From Symbiodinium natans (Eukaryota > Sar > Dinophyceae > Suessiales > Symbiodiniaceae): a stretch of DNA of 64,000 nucleotides. This document shows, in pieces, positions 52,841-62,205 of the stretch. Positions within the stretch are counted from its first letter, which is position 1, and the number at the start of each line of letters is the position of its first letter. The notes under the pieces are model-generated. The model was not told where the DNA came from. It was given only the letters and a program-made list of their open reading frames with translations, and searched no databases. The stretch lies in the NCBI GenBank assembly GCA_905221605.1, contig CAJNDS010001380.1, positions 742,430 to 806,429 of the forward strand, written 5' to 3'. The position numbers and the translations under genes are program-made.

Positions 52841-55323
52841 GATTTCAGCACCTCTAACGCTTCAGCAAGGACCTGATTGGGTGTTGATGGTGATGAGGGA
52901 CTTGCAGAACCTTTCTCCAATCCCGCATTAGCCGTCTCATCTCCCCCTTCAGCCACTTCTGCCTTTTTGGCATTTCCCCATTTCGCACCTTTGCCGCCCT
53001 TTCCCCCTTTGGGAGAATTTCCTTTAGATCTATTCCTCTCAGGATTTGAGTCCACATTGGAACTTGCACCATCTTTGTATGGACACTGCGGCTGTAGATG
53101 GCCAACGGCCCCACATTCGAAACATCTTCCACGCTCCAGGGAGTCCTTGTCATGGCGAAATTTGCAGCGTGATCCGAACTTGCAGCCTGCTTCTGTCTTT
53201 CCATATATCCAACAGAATGGGCGTTCACCATCACTGCTGTACCTTTTTCCTTTCCCTTTGCCTTTGTCACCCTCCTCTGTCTCGTCACCGGTCCCTTTTT
53301 GGGCCTTGTTTAACCTTGCCCCCTTCTTGGCGTCCGAGTCCTGCTTCACCTCTTGATCACCAGCGCTATGCAATAGCAGTTCAAACTCTGCCTGTAACAT
53401 TTCAGCTAGTTGTGTCGCAGTTTCAGAGGTCGGCGAGTAGTCTACCCCCAATTTTTCCCGAAAGGATGCCACTCTGAAATGAACCGTAGGGTGTTTTGCC
53501 AGCAACGCAGATGATAAAGCATCCAATCCCTTGATAAGCAAGGTAGCGTCCGGCTCGGCCGCTCTCAACTCCCTTAATCGGGAACGCCATTGCGCCCATT
53601 GACGCACTCCCTTAATGGCCTCTGAGATCGAGGTTGCCGAAGATGGTTGCACCAAGAAGTTCAACATTGTGCTGCGCTCATTTGCTCCACCTGGTTGGTA
53701 GACCGTCAGCAATTTGTAAAATATCATCACTGGCCCCAACATTCGAGTGGAAACGATCTCGGTCTTCAATCTCTCCGGAATCGCCTGCAGCAGCAAAGAC
53801 ACCGCTCTCTGCTCTAACAAAACGTGCACAGTTCGAACCACCTTGAGCCCTTCCAGCTCAGCCTTGATGCCCAACCTTTCCAGCGGAGAAACGCTCAACC
53901 ATTTGGCATACGCCTGATACGCCTTTGAATAGACGCATTGCCACCACACTCTTCCTGTATCTGTCAGCGAAGACAACATTGGCTCGATCATTGCGATCCA
54001 ATCACCTAGTGCCGTCGGATTGCTTGGTGTGTAGTCTGCCAAAGTAGGAAGACTCATCACATGCTTCCCAAGAGCCTCCGGACGTTCAGTTCCAGAACTA
54101 TCACCAATGTTTGGCATACCACGTGGCACCACTGCTCCAGGAGGTAAACTAACCCTACCACCGGGCCTTTGTGGCAGTCCATGTCCCATACCAGGCGTAA
54201 AAGCTGTGAGCGGAACCTTTTGTAATTCCAACTTCCCAGCGATCATTTTCCATCGATACGGAACATCATCCACCATTGTATATCCACCCGATCCTGCTGC
54301 GTTCTCTTGCGTCAAAGTTTCCCGAGCTGAAACAAAACCGGGCTGATTCCCCATAGGTGCGGCAGAACCATCAACACCTGTCGGCAAGGAAGTAATCGGC
54401 GCATGTGTTAAACCAGGTGGTCCACTTGCATATCCACCACTTGCAGAACCTCCCAGGGGGTAATTCAATGGAGGCAATCTGGAGGGTTTCTTCCCTTCAG
54501 CTACATGCATCATTGGCACTTCTTTTTCATCCTCCACTTGAGCATCCCCCTTCCTGGACTCAGGCAAGGATTGAAGATCACAACCCTTTGGCAGGTCGTA
54601 GCCCTCAATAGGCAGCCATGTCCCATCAGGCAACACAGTCCAAAAGCCACCCATACCATCAGTGTAGAAAACTTGTCCTGGCGGATACTGTTTCTCTGGA
54701 GTCATTCCCAAGGGATATGCAGCATTTGCGTCCACCACCCCAGTGCTCCGTGCTCGCGAAGCTGACCCAGATGCCGCAGAGGTATAGCTTTTCTCCTCCA
54801 CTCGATGCAACCTGTTCCCCAGCTCCTTTGTCTGCACCAGCAACTCTTTAAGTGCACGCTTAACCACTGCCATATCTTCACCTTGTTCTTCACCACTCAG
54901 ATCAGGAATAAGCTCTTCCTCTGCTTGTGTTTCACCAATGTTACCTCGTTCCATCTGGCCCATTAAGCCTGACGATGGCCTCTCAGCTGGTGCAGGTTCC
55001 CGACCCACAAGATCATGTAGCGACGGTGGCCTGCTCGTAGTTCCACCACTCCTATCCCCTCCGCTTGCAGGAAGACTTGCCGGCCTTGATTGCCTCAGTC
55101 TTATTTCTTCTTGAGCCCGCTCGCTCCAGAAAGGATTCGCTGCTGGAACCGGAACCACTTCATTTTCCACCTGAGACGTTGGTTGTATCATTGCAACTTC
55201 CCTACCATCTGTCAGCGCTTGTACCACTTGCTGTCGTTCTTCACCCCCATCACCACGATTTTCTTCGGCTTCATTGGCCGTGGGTGACAGTCCAGGCTCT
55301 GAGCGACGCCGCGTCATGTCCAT
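52615..55323 (-). CDS. Copia gag polyprotein (capsid and nucleocapsid)
   Basis: 902 residues from ATG 55323; an upstream in-frame TTG at 55335 is disfavoured. The N-terminal 230 residues are low-complexity and acidic. A helical capsid-like region follows (for example LSVSPLERLGIKAELEGLKV and RQWAQWRSRLRELRAAEPDA). Near the C-terminus lie a CCCH finger (CWIYGKTEAGCKFGSRCKFRH: C-x9-C-x5-C-x3-H) and a CCHC knuckle (CFECGAVGHLQPQC: C-x2-C-x4-H-x4-C), both RNA-binding. The last ~60 residues after about 52800 are the protease region read out of frame, so the native product probably shifts +1 near 52,800-52,840. Confidence 0.85.
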   Translation of the reverse strand: MDMTRRRSEPGLSPTANEAEENRGDGGEERQQVVQALTDGREVAMIQPTSQVENEVVPVPAANPFWSERAQEEIRLRQSRPASLPASGGDRSGGTTSRPPSLHDLVGREPAPAERPSSGLMGQMERGNIGETQAEEELIPDLSGEEQGEDMAVVKRALKELLVQTKELGNRLHRVEEKSYTSAASGSASRARSTGVVDANAAYPLGMTPEKQYPPGQVFYTDGMGGFWTVLPDGTWLPIEGYDLPKGCDLQSLPESRKGDAQVEDEKEVPMMHVAEGKKPSRLPPLNYPLGGSASGGYASGPPGLTHAPITSLPTGVDGSAAPMGNQPGFVSARETLTQENAAGSGGYTMVDDVPYRWKMIAGKLELQKVPLTAFTPGMGHGLPQRPGGRVSLPPGAVVPRGMPNIGDSSGTERPEALGKHVMSLPTLADYTPSNPTALGDWIAMIEPMLSSLTDTGRVWWQCVYSKAYQAYAKWLSVSPLERLGIKAELEGLKVVRTVHVLLEQRAVSLLLQAIPERLKTEIVSTRMLGPVMIFYKLLTVYQPGGANERSTMLNFLVQPSSATSISEAIKGVRQWAQWRSRLRELRAAEPDATLLIKGLDALSSALLAKHPTVHFRVASFREKLGVDYSPTSETATQLAEMLQAEFELLLHSAGDQEVKQDSDAKKGARLNKAQKGTGDETEEGDKGKGKGKRYSSDGERPFCWIYGKTEAGCKFGSRCKFRHDKDSLERGRCFECGAVGHLQPQCPYKDGASSNVDSNPERNRSKGNSPKGGKGGKGAKWGNAKKAEVAEGGDETANAGLEKGSASPSSPSTPNQVLAEALEVLKSMKLSSAQSASSGDPSVRMLCWVVSAGKESGVGGYSCYASCADAFSMGMFTRHYCYGAKRTWWCENEDYRERDID

Positions 55324-55370
55324 GGCGTTAAACAAACGAAAAATCTTTACCTATACCGCAGGAAGCCTAA

Positions 55371-55385
55371 TTTGGGCTCATAACC
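55371..55385 (-). other. Primer-binding site matching initiator tRNA-Met anticodon arm
   Basis: Directly after the 5' LTR the coding strand reads GGTTATGAGCCCAAA. Its complement TTTGGGCTCATAACC matches the eukaryotic initiator tRNA-Met anticodon stem-loop (GGGCTCATAACCC as known in plants), not a tRNA 3' CCA end. Drosophila copia and yeast Ty5 prime from a tRNA-Met half molecule cut in this arm. Confidence 0.7.
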
Positions 55386-55594
55386 TACGGGGGGCAACCG
55401 AAGGAGGACAGGGAACAAAACAGTCAACCCCAACAGAAACCCTTGATTCCCCTGGAACAACCAACCACAAACCAACCAGTTTTTCTTTTCTTCAGGGCAC
55501 ATGGCCCAAGTTCTTGAGCCAAATAGTAACGGGTACGTTGACCCTTTATTCCTTCAACACCAACTCTTTCCTGAATACAAACTGCAACTCCGCA
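55386..55594 (-). repeat. 5' LTR of the copia element (209 bp)
   Basis: Identical to 43446-43664 apart from a 10-bp deletion and one base. On the coding strand it starts TGCGGAGTTGCAG. At about LTR positions 63-82 (complement of 55513-55532) it contains CCGTTACTATTTGGCTCAAG, which resembles the dinoflagellate spliced leader. Confidence 0.93.
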
Positions 55595-55759
55595 TAGGCT
55601 TCCTCGTTTAGGGTTTAGGGTTTAGGATTTAGGGTGTTTGGGATTCGATGATCTGAGTTGGGTGGTTGCTTGGAGGTTCATTGTGTAAGCCCAATTGTAG
55701 CTGCACTTCTCGACGATATTTTTAGGGCACTGCAAGGGGCAGATAACTGTACTCATAGC

Positions 55760-55871
55760 TTGGGATGCTCCCCCTTATACACTAACAGCCTTTAAAAGGG
55801 ATTATAGTGCCTCTTTTGGGCCCTATTCTAATCCCTATTAAGGAGCTGTTAGTATAAGGGGGCACATCCCA
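55760..55871. mobile_element. MITE family A, copy next to the copia element
   Basis: Ends TTGGGATGCTCCCCCTTATA and TATAAGGGGGCACATCCCA are inverted, with ACAGCCTTTAAAAGGGAT inside. It abuts, and may have cut, a MITE B copy on its left. Confidence 0.85.
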
Positions 55872-56238
55872 GAAGGCTGCTGTCCACCCGTAGTAAGGCC
55901 TTTGGGCCCCACCTTCTTTAAAAGGGGTTCTGAAGTAAGGGCCCTTGATTTTGTTCGGGTACATAAAGGGGGTACATAAAAGCGGCCCCCCCGTTGAAGA
56001 GGACCATGTAACCACCCCAAGACTGGGTGGATGCCTGTGGAAGGCCGGTTCAAGCCTCAAGATTCAGCTCAAGGGACTCAAGGAGGGACCCTTGCAAGGG
56101 ACCTTCGGGGTTATTTGGGGCGTATTTAGGGGCTACTTAGGTACATAGGCGCTGTTTTGAGGTAGATGTAGGGGCTATCTAGGGGAATAAGATTAAGGTG
56201 CCTTTCTAGGGGTCATTCCTTATACCCCCTGAATACAG

Positions 56239-58721
56239 GCCAGACACCATCTCCTACAACTCGCTGATGAGCCGCCGGCCTCAATGAGTGGATTGACAGT
56301 GTGCGGTACACCTCACGAACCTTACAGAAACTGTGGGGCATGCTTGCAGGCTATGATGAGACAATCCCCTTAGAACTATAAACCCAAAGCCCTAAGCCCG
56401 AAGCCCTAAGCCCTAAACCCTAAGCCCTAAGCCCTAAACCCTAAGCCCTAAACCCTACGCCCTAAACCCTAAACCCTAAACCCTAAACCCTAAACAGCCA
56501 AAGCAGCTGCTGGCGAGATGGGTCCCTGAACGGTACAAGCTGGAAGCCTTCTGAAGCAGGAGTCCACCAAACCCCAAGCTTCGAAACTCGTGCGGCTCAT
56601 AGGACTTAGTGGCCCAGTGGTGCCCTTTTCCCTTTTTTTGCTCCAAGGTTCCCTTGTAAAGTAACCAGCCCCAAGAAGGGTGCCCTTATCATAATGTGGT
56701 TACTGGACTACCAAGACTTCGAAAGTCGTGGGGTTCTATAGGATGTTTGGGGTTTACAGGGTTTGTAGGGTTCCTGGGGTTTACAGGGTTTATAGAGTTT
56801 GCAGGGTTTGTAGGGTTTATGGGGTTTGCAGGGTTTGTAGGGTTTACAGGGTTTGTAGGGTTTACAGGGTTTGTAGGGTTTACAGGGTTTGTGGGGTTTA
56901 TAGGGTTTATAGGTTTACAGGGTTTATAGGGTGTACAGGTTTATGGGGTTTACAGGGTTTGTAGGGTTTATAGGCTTTGCAGGGTTTATAGGGTTTAGGG
57001 CAGGGGCGTCGGCCCCTCATGGACTGCAGGTGGCGCTGAGCGCAAGGCAAGAGCTCAAGCAATCCCCCCCAAGAAACACCAAAAAGCCGCGAAACCACGC
57101 TCGAGCCCTAAAGCCCTGAAGCCCCCGAACCCTAAACCCTAAACCCTGGACCCGAGGCAGCAGCAAACCTAAACCCTAAACCCTAAACCCTAGACCCTAA
57201 ACCCTAAACCCTAAACCCTAAACCCTAAACCCTACACCCTAAACCCTAAACCCTACACCCTAAACCCTAAACCCTAAACCCTCAGCCCTCAGCCCTCAGC
57301 CCTAAACCCTAAACCCCTAAACCCTAAACCCCTAAACTGAACTAGCTGGGGCGGGCGGCAAAAAAAACGCCCAAAAACTCAATGCAAGGTGCCTGCGGCT
57401 CCGCGAACGCCTGGGCCGCCGCGGGCGCGGCCGCGGCCGCGCTTGTCGCGGAGGGAGCCGAGGCTGGTCCGGGAGTTTAGGGTGTAGGGTTGAGGGTTGA
57501 GAGTTTAGGGTTAAGGGTGGAGGGTTTAGGGTTTAGGGTGTTAAGGGTTGAGGGTTCAGGGTTTGGGGTCTTCAGGGACAAGTTTACAGTTTAGGGTTTG
57601 GGGTTCGGCGTTTTTCGGGTTTGGGGTCCAGGGTTCGTAATTAAGGGTTTGGGGTTTCCAGGGTGTTGCTTCATCTCTTCTTGTTAGGGGGCTTGTAGGG
57701 CTTCATCGGGCTTAGGATTTGTGAGGGTTGAGGTGTCCGGGGGTCCAAACTTTTCATTGCTTTTTTTCCTCCTCGGCCCGGGGTTAAAAGGGGTTCAGGA
57801 TTTAGGCGAAAAAGGATTTAGGCGGAGCTGAGGGCTTGGTGCTCAGAGACCCCAGCTAGGGGTTCGAGCGTTGAAGGTTTTCAGGGCTTGGAGTTCAAGG
57901 GTTTCCGGGTCTCAGGCTGGGCAGATGGAAAGGATTGTTCGCGTGCATATCCTTGTCGGATGAAGTTGCAACACCGGCTTCTGGGTTCGGGTGTATATGT
58001 TTAGACAAATACACGTGTCTATGTGTGTGTGTGTGACGACTGCACCCCAGCCACGTGGGCTGCGGGAGCTATCTGTACAAGCTCCGTTCGCATCTCCAAC
58101 TTACATGCATCGTTCTCCCAGCAACCTGAGCAATCGTCACAGAAGTCACATAGGTGAGCAATGGGGGATGGGGGGATTCTCGAAATTGGGGTCCTTTGTG
58201 GGGTGACAATGAGGCCGGTAGCCACAAGGGACCATAACTTTGAGAAGTGGCCATATAGCATATGACATCGAGACACTGACCTGACTTCCTCCCACCCCTT
58301 TTCTCCCAGTGGCAGTTTCGGGCTGGGAGGTACTGGCTACAGGACGATTGTGGGGGCAATGCTTAGAGTTGCCCATGCACTTGGCCCAAGCTTTATACTT
58401 TTGGTATACACATAGGGAACGGAAAAACCTCCTCAAACCCAAAACCCTAAACGCCCTAAACCCTGAGCCCCTCGTCGGAAGCGCTTCGGGTGCTGCCGCA
58501 GGCCAGCACCGTGTCCCTCAATTCGCTGCTCAGTGCCTGCGAGAGGCCCCGTTCATGTGCAGCGAGGGGTTGGAGTCCCCAAATCCTAAACCCTAAACCC
58601 CAAACCCTAATCCACTGACAGTAAAGCCTCGCCTAATGTCCAGTTGTGAGCGACAGAATGTCAAGGCGCAGCTCACTCGAGTCAACCTAAGCAGAAGCCC
58701 CTAAACCCTAAACCCTAAACC

Positions 58722-58753
<32 letters not shown>

Positions 58754-61700
58754 ACCCTAGACCCTAAACCCTAAACCCTCAACCCTCAACCCTCAACCCT
58801 AGACCCTTACCCTAAAACCAAAAACCAAAAGCCCAAAACCTAAACCCCGAAAGTGGCTTCCTAGATTCTTCAGCCGACTTCCTTCGAAGCCCTGCCTGCT
58901 GTGCACAAGTGTTAAGGCCACAACCCTTGAGACCCCCAAACCCCCCAAGTTTAGGGTTTAGCGTTCAGTTTAGGGTTGAGGATTTTGGGTTTTAGGGTTT
59001 AGGGTTTAGGGGTTAGGGTTTGGGATTAGGCTTTGAGGTTCAGTCAAGCCCTGAACCCTACAAGAGAGACGTTTTCCCTACAGTAGTCAGTGCCCGACAA
59101 AACGTCCGAGAGTGGGCAGCTAGGGGGCAGCAACAAAAGCCTAAACCCGCAACCCCAAACCCTAAATCCTAGTGTGAGAGTCGAAAACCCTAAGTCCTAA
59201 ACCCTAGAAAAGCATCAAACCCTAAACCCTAACCCCCCGAAACCCCCGAAAAAGCCCAAAACTCCATCAGGGCTGCGGCCTGGGGCCCGGCGTTGGCAGC
59301 GTTGAGCACCGCCGCGAGCGGCGCCCTGCGTTGCGACGCGCCGCGCGGCCTTGGAAAGCAGCGACGTCCGGGTTTAGGGTTTAGGGTTTCAGGGTTTAGG
59401 GTTTAAGGGTTTCAGGGTTTATGCAAGCAGTCATCAGGGTTTAGGGTTTAGGGTTCAGGGTTTCAGGGTTTAGGGTTTAAGGGTTTCTGAGACTTTTCCG
59501 CCAGGACACCATGGTCCGGATGCAAAAAGGGTTTAGGGGGGTATTTTCCAGTGGCCCGTTAAAGGACTGCTATTTAGGGTTCAGGGTTTTGGGGTTTTGG
59601 GGCTGTTTTGGGCATGTTTTGGGTTTGGGCCTGCACGGTCCCCCCAGCATTGTTTTGGAGGTTATGAGTCTGAGTCTGAGAGTCTAAGCACCGTCTGGGC
59701 AGAAAGCAAAGGTGACAATGGAAGTGCCAAGCTGATAACCGGTTTAAATAGGGTTTAGGGTTTAGGGTTTAGGGTTTAGGGTTTAGGGTTTAGGGTTTAG
59801 GCTAAGTTTAGGGTTTAGGGTTTAGGGTTGGCTTGCTAGAGTATTGACAGTATTGGGACATTTCTCCTCGGAACGCAAGGATCAGCTTCAATTCGGCTAT
59901 GAGCGCTGTTGCGGATGAGGAGCAGGCGCCGAGAAAAAGCAACCCCAGAACCCTAAACCCCAGACCCTAAACCCTGCACTCACACTTGCCCTTTTCGTTT
60001 CCCCCCCCCCCCCCCCCGCCATGTTTGGAGAACACTGATTCGTGCACGGTCGAAGGCTGAAACCAGCGAAGTGTTACCCGGCTTTGGCTTTGGGGTACCC
60101 TTCAGCCCCCAACCCTAACCCCAAACCCTTAACCCTAAACCCTACACCGTAAACCCTAAATCCCAAACCCTAAGCCCTAAACCCTAAACGCTGAGACCTT
60201 GCATGACTGCTTGAAGTCAGCTATATGCAGAAACCCTGCCGCGAGAGAGAGTGAGAGCAAAAAGCCTAAAGCTTTCAGGGTTTTGGGCTGAAAGGGCCCC
60301 CACAACCTCACGCCCCTAAACCCTCCTAAACCGTAAACCCTAAACCCTAAACCCTAAACCCTAAACCCTAAACCCTAAACCCTAAACCCTAAACCTCAAA
60401 GCGCTCCGCCGAACCCTTGGGAGGAGATTCAGTAGAACTCCTGCTTTCCTTTTTTTTTTGGTGCTCACTTCAGGGGATTCTAGTTTCCAGACGGGCTTCT
60501 TGGGCATTCAGGTTAAGAACATTTCGGGCGGCTGTTTTGTTTGGTCCAGGGTCTTTGTGAACACATTTGGGGGTTTCCGCAAGTAGCGGTACCTTGCTAA
60601 GGTCCTTATTATAAGGGAATACTGCTCTTTGGGGGTTTAGGGTTCCCCTATCTTCGTAAACCCCCATTTTGGGGAGGGCCTGCGGAGTTTCGGAATGCAT
60701 GGTAAGCGCCGCCGTGCCACAGGTTGCACACGGCCTTCGACCGTGAGGTTTAGGGTTTAGGTTTTAGGGTTTATGGTTTAGGGTTTAGGGTTTAGGGTGA
60801 AGCTTTACGCCTAGACCTCCAGACCCGAAACCCACATTCACATGGTGTGAATGTCGACACCCCACATGCCCTCCTTCCCCAAGCACTTAAACCCCCAACC
60901 CCAAACCTGTCACCCTAAACCCTAAACCCCTGAACCCCTGAACCCCTAAACCCCTAAACCCCAAACCCCAAACCCCAAACCCCAAACCCCAAACCCCAAA
61001 CCCCAAACCCCAAACCCCAAACCCCAAACCCTAAACCCTAAACCCTAAACCCTAAACCCTAAACCCTAAACCCTAAACCCTAAACCCTAAACCCAAAGCA
61101 TCTCCTAAAACCTTATACCCGAAGCCTTAAACTCTACGATCCAGGGCGACTGGGAGAGGGCCGGAAGCATCCTCAACGAGTTCCGGGCTCATGGCCTGCA
61201 AAGGCCTGGAGTGACACCACCCTTAGGGTTTAGGGTTTAGGGCTTGGGGCTTAGGGCTACGTACTTGGAGGTTCATGGTGCTTATCAACCAATTATAACT
61301 GTACTTATAACCCACTTGTAAGGTCCTTAAGTGCCCTAATATGGTAACAAGTTGGGTTCTAAGTACAGTTCTGATTGGGTTAATAAGTCCCTGAACCTCC
61401 AAGTAGGACTCAGAGTAGGCCCTCCCTCCCCTTGTCTAGGGTTTCGGGTTTGGGGTTTAGGGTTTAGGGTTTAGGGTTTAGGGTTTGGGGTTTAGGGTTT
61501 GGGGTTTAGGGTTTAGGGTTTAGGGCTTTCTTTGGGGCTTCGGTTCCCTTCAAAGCCCCGTTAAACCAAAAGGCACCCTTTGTATTCCTAGGTTACCGGT
61601 CAACAGCAGCCCGAAATATTCAAAACCTGGAACGCCCATCCCCAAATCCCAGGAGGGAGGCTGAAAGTGACCCTAAACCCTAAACCTCAAACCCTAATTG

Positions 61701-62010
61701 GTTTTGATTTTGAAACATGGGTTTCGGGGCTTAGGGAATTTGAATGCGCTGGGTGGCCTCCAGACGACACCCTAAACATCATGAACCCTAAGCCCTAAGC
61801 CCTAAGCCCTAAGCCCTAAGCCCTAAACCCTAAACCCTAAACCCTAAACCCTAAACCCTAAACCCTAAACCCTAAACCCTAAACCCTAAACCCTAAACCC
61901 TAAAACCCTAAACCCAAACCCTAAACATCATGAACCCTACATCCACCCCGTCTCCCGAGAGGTCCATCGTCTCCTTTGGGGCTGCACTGGGCCCTTGGGC
62001 CGCCGCGCTG
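56239..62010 (+). CDS. PPR protein gene C, split (partial model)
   Basis: Seven exons: 56239-56270 (PDTISYNSLM), 57389-57462 (ACGSANAWAAAG... LVAEGAE), 58502-58545 (ASTVSLNSLLSACE), 59271-59339 (AAAWGPALAALSTAASGALR), 59880-59925 (ISFNSAMSAVADEEQ), 61145-61203 (GDWERAGSILNEFRAHGLQ), 61962 onward (SIVSFGAAL). Each of the six joins is in phase and recreates the PPR order: xxYNSLxSAC, then W-x2-A-L, then the next D/E-xxSFNS. All six introns are GC-AG: 56271-57388, 57463-58501, 58546-59270, 59340-59879, 59926-61144 and 61204-61961. Candidate extra pieces at 58633-58690 (SSCERQNVKAQL) and 59087-59125 (VVSARQNVREWA) are PPR-like but skipped by this path. Start and stop are unseen. PPR proteins act on organellar transcripts; the target here is unknown. 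Confidence 0.68.
56605..56715. mobile_element. MITE family C, copy inside a 26-bp direct duplication
   Basis: Same core (CCCAGTGGTGCCCTTTT ... AAGGTTCCCTTGTAAAGTAACC). It is flanked by CTTCGAAACTCGTGCGG (56580) and CTTCGAAAGTCGTGGGG (56717), each followed by a TC-ATAGGA-like tail. A half copy is at 42731-42793. Confidence 0.8.
56742..57000. repeat. Variant telomere-like repeat GGGTTTACA/GGGTTTGTA
   Basis: About 25 nine-base units, mostly alternating ACA and GTA after GGGTTT. This looks like a locally amplified derivative of GGGTTTA. Confidence 0.9.
61262..61405. mobile_element. MITE family B, full copy
   Basis: TACTTGGAGGTTCATGG at the left and an inverted CTGAACCTCCAAGTA at the right, with pairing arms of about 50 bp containing AACTGTACTTATAACCCACTT. 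It follows the PPR exon at 61145 within the same intron. Confidence 0.85.
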
Positions 62011-62205
62011 GCCTTGCCGCCCGGCGCTGGTTCGCGGTTTAGGGGGTTAGGGTTTAGGGTTTTAGGGGTTAGGGGTTTAGTTTTTAGGGGTTTAGGGGTT
62101 TAGGGTTTAGGGTTTAGGGTTTTAGGGGTTTGGGTTTTAGGGGTTTAGGGGTTTAGGGGTTAGGGTTTAGGGGTTTAGGGGTTTAGGGTTTAGGGGTTAG
62201 GGTTC

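Larger units (their letters stand above)
43446..55594 (-). mobile_element. Ty1/copia-type LTR retrotransposon, 12.1 kb
   Basis: Direct repeats of 209 and 219 bp flank minus-strand coding in copia order: gag, protease, methyltransferase-like segment, integrase, dioxygenase-like segment, reverse transcriptase, RNase H. The LTRs differ by one 10-bp indel and about one substitution, implying recent insertion. LTR termini are TG...TA. Five-base flanks are TAGGG (left) and TAGGC (right), an imperfect target duplication within TTTAGGG sequence. The coding region is broken by frame changes near 52800, 51680 and 48890 and by a 2.18 kb insertion, so this copy is probably non-autonomous. Without the insertion it would be about 9.97 kb. 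Confidence 0.93.
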
